NCBI GenBank assembly: GCA_015486705.1
Contig: WFRG01000052.1
Coordinates: 1-7,124, forward strand
Length of the DNA: 7,124 bases
Reading direction: 5' to 3'
DNA from: Hippea sp.
Lineage (GTDB): Bacteria; Campylobacterota_A; Desulfurellia; Desulfurellales; Hippeaceae
Under the pieces are notes generated by a model. That model was given only the letters and a program-made list of their open reading frames with translations, made no database searches and had not been told where the DNA came from. The position numbers and the translations under genes were made by a program. This document shows, one piece after another, positions 6,798 to 7,124 of the stretch; the stretch's first letter is position 1; each line of letters starts with the position of its first letter.

Positions 6798-7106
6798 TTA
6801 CTTGTTTTGTGAGGAGTTATCGTTAAATATTATAACAGTTTCATCTTTGGAGACAATTAGGTATCTATCTGCCATTTCATGTTTTATGTAGTATGGGTCA
6901 TTTTTTGCCATCTTTATTTGCCTTTTAATATTTCTGATGTTTTTTTTCACGTTTGATATTTTTTTATCCAGAAGGGAACTCTCATTTTGGAGTTCCCTTA
7001 ACTGAAGTTGTTTTGAGTATATACCTTTAGCTATCAACCCTATAACGATAGTAAATAATATTAAAATTACTATGTTTAAAAGTTTACCACGTTGGGTATT
7101 CGCCAT
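6798..7106 (-). CDS. ftsB: FtsB/DivIC-family septum formation initiator
   Basis: This is a small bitopic membrane protein of the FtsB/DivIC family, which in bacteria forms a divisome complex with FtsL and FtsQ that activates septal peptidoglycan synthesis. The 102 residues have the family layout: a short basic cytoplasmic N-terminus, one membrane segment (about 9-27), a charged coiled coil (about 33-68) and the family's short conserved end, NDPYYIKHEMADRYLIVSKD at 69-88 followed by ETVIIF. There is no signal peptide cleavage site. Sequence conservation in this family is low, so FtsB rather than DivIC or another coiled-coil divisome protein is a fold-level call. It heads the visible part of the trmFO-thyX-rsmI-murJ unit and shares a cell-envelope theme with murJ. 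The frame remains open upstream of the ATG to the window edge and no clear ribosome binding site precedes it, so the start at 7106 is probable but not certain. The gene is more AT-rich than its neighbours. Confidence 0.82.
   Translation of the reverse strand: MANTQRGKLLNIVILILFTIVIGLIAKGIYSKQLQLRELQNESSLLDKKISNVKKNIRNIKRQIKMAKNDPYYIKHEMADRYLIVSKDETVIIFNDNSSQNK
6822..6856 (-). promoter_or_regulatory. Candidate internal promoter (extended -10) in front of trmFO
   Basis: On the minus strand a perfect extended -10, TGTTATAAT (6837-6829), lies in the 3' end of ftsB. Sixteen bases further upstream is a partial -35, TTGTCT (6856-6851, 4 of 6). Transcription would start near 6822 and give a leader of about 30 nt before the trmFO ATG. 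It could let trmFO-thyX-rsmI-murJ be transcribed independently of ftsB. The local coding sequence is AT-rich, so a chance match remains possible. Confidence 0.35.
6972..6999 (-). repeat. Perfect 10-bp inverted repeat (stem-loop) inside ftsB
   Basis: The arms AAGGGAACTC (6972-6981) and GAGTTCCCTT (6990-6999) are exact reverse complements separated by 8 bases. The element lies in the part of ftsB that encodes the coiled coil (about codons 36-45). No T-run follows it in the direction of transcription, so it is not a standard intrinsic terminator. It is the most stable-looking stem I noticed in this otherwise AT-rich gene. Confidence 0.6.
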
Positions 7107-7124
7107 AGGGGTATAACTCGTCTT

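Noticed and set aside
6310..6891. A 193-codon plus-strand open frame opposite trmFO and ftsB.
   Set aside because: The opposite strand encodes unmistakable TrmFO (GAGLAG, CSNS, FAGQITGVEGY). The plus-strand translation is low-complexity and shows no domain.

Overview
This window is gene-dense chromosomal housekeeping DNA from a fairly AT-rich bacterium. It carries eight complete protein genes and one partial gene, with almost no non-coding sequence. Seven of the complete genes and the partial one lie on the minus strand; only mobA is on the plus strand. I see no tRNA, rRNA, CRISPR array, insertion sequence, phage gene or obvious horizontally acquired island.

The organism cannot be named with certainty. 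TrmFO (folate/FAD-dependent tRNA m5U54 formation, instead of TrmA), ThyX (instead of ThyA), a compact RsmI and PrmA, and an FtsB/MurJ pair fit a Gram-negative, possibly anaerobic or thermophilic lineage, such as deep-branching delta/epsilon-proteobacterial relatives of the Hippea/Desulfurella kind. That placement is an impression from gene content and sequence style, not a demonstrated assignment. MobA implies bis-MGD molybdoenzymes elsewhere in the genome.

Layout by region, in minus-strand transcription order. (A) 7106 down to 2741 is a tightly packed run ftsB-trmFO-thyX-rsmI-murJ. The gaps and overlaps are 6 nt gap, 20 nt overlap, 4 nt overlap (ATGA) and 8 nt overlap, so this is almost certainly one translationally coupled operon. 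It joins cell division (FtsB), lipid II flipping (MurJ), rRNA and tRNA modification (RsmI, TrmFO) and dTMP synthesis (ThyX). (B) mobA (2223-2804, plus strand) runs tail-to-tail into murJ with a 64-nt coding overlap. (C) A 64-bp divergent intergenic region (2159-2222) separates mobA from a second minus-strand unit, cupin-prmA-purL. Those genes overlap by 1 nt or abut exactly; purL runs off the left edge of the window.

Points most worth a second look: the overlapping trmFO-thyX pair, two unrelated flavoenzymes that each put a folate-derived methyl on uracil C5; a PrmA that lacks its usual L11-recognition domain; a mobA promoter placed so close to the ATG that the mRNA is predicted to be leaderless; the mobA/murJ antisense overlap; a perfect 10-bp stem-loop inside ftsB; and a strong extended -10 sequence at the end of ftsB that could be an internal promoter. 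I found no convincing undescribed multi-gene system here.
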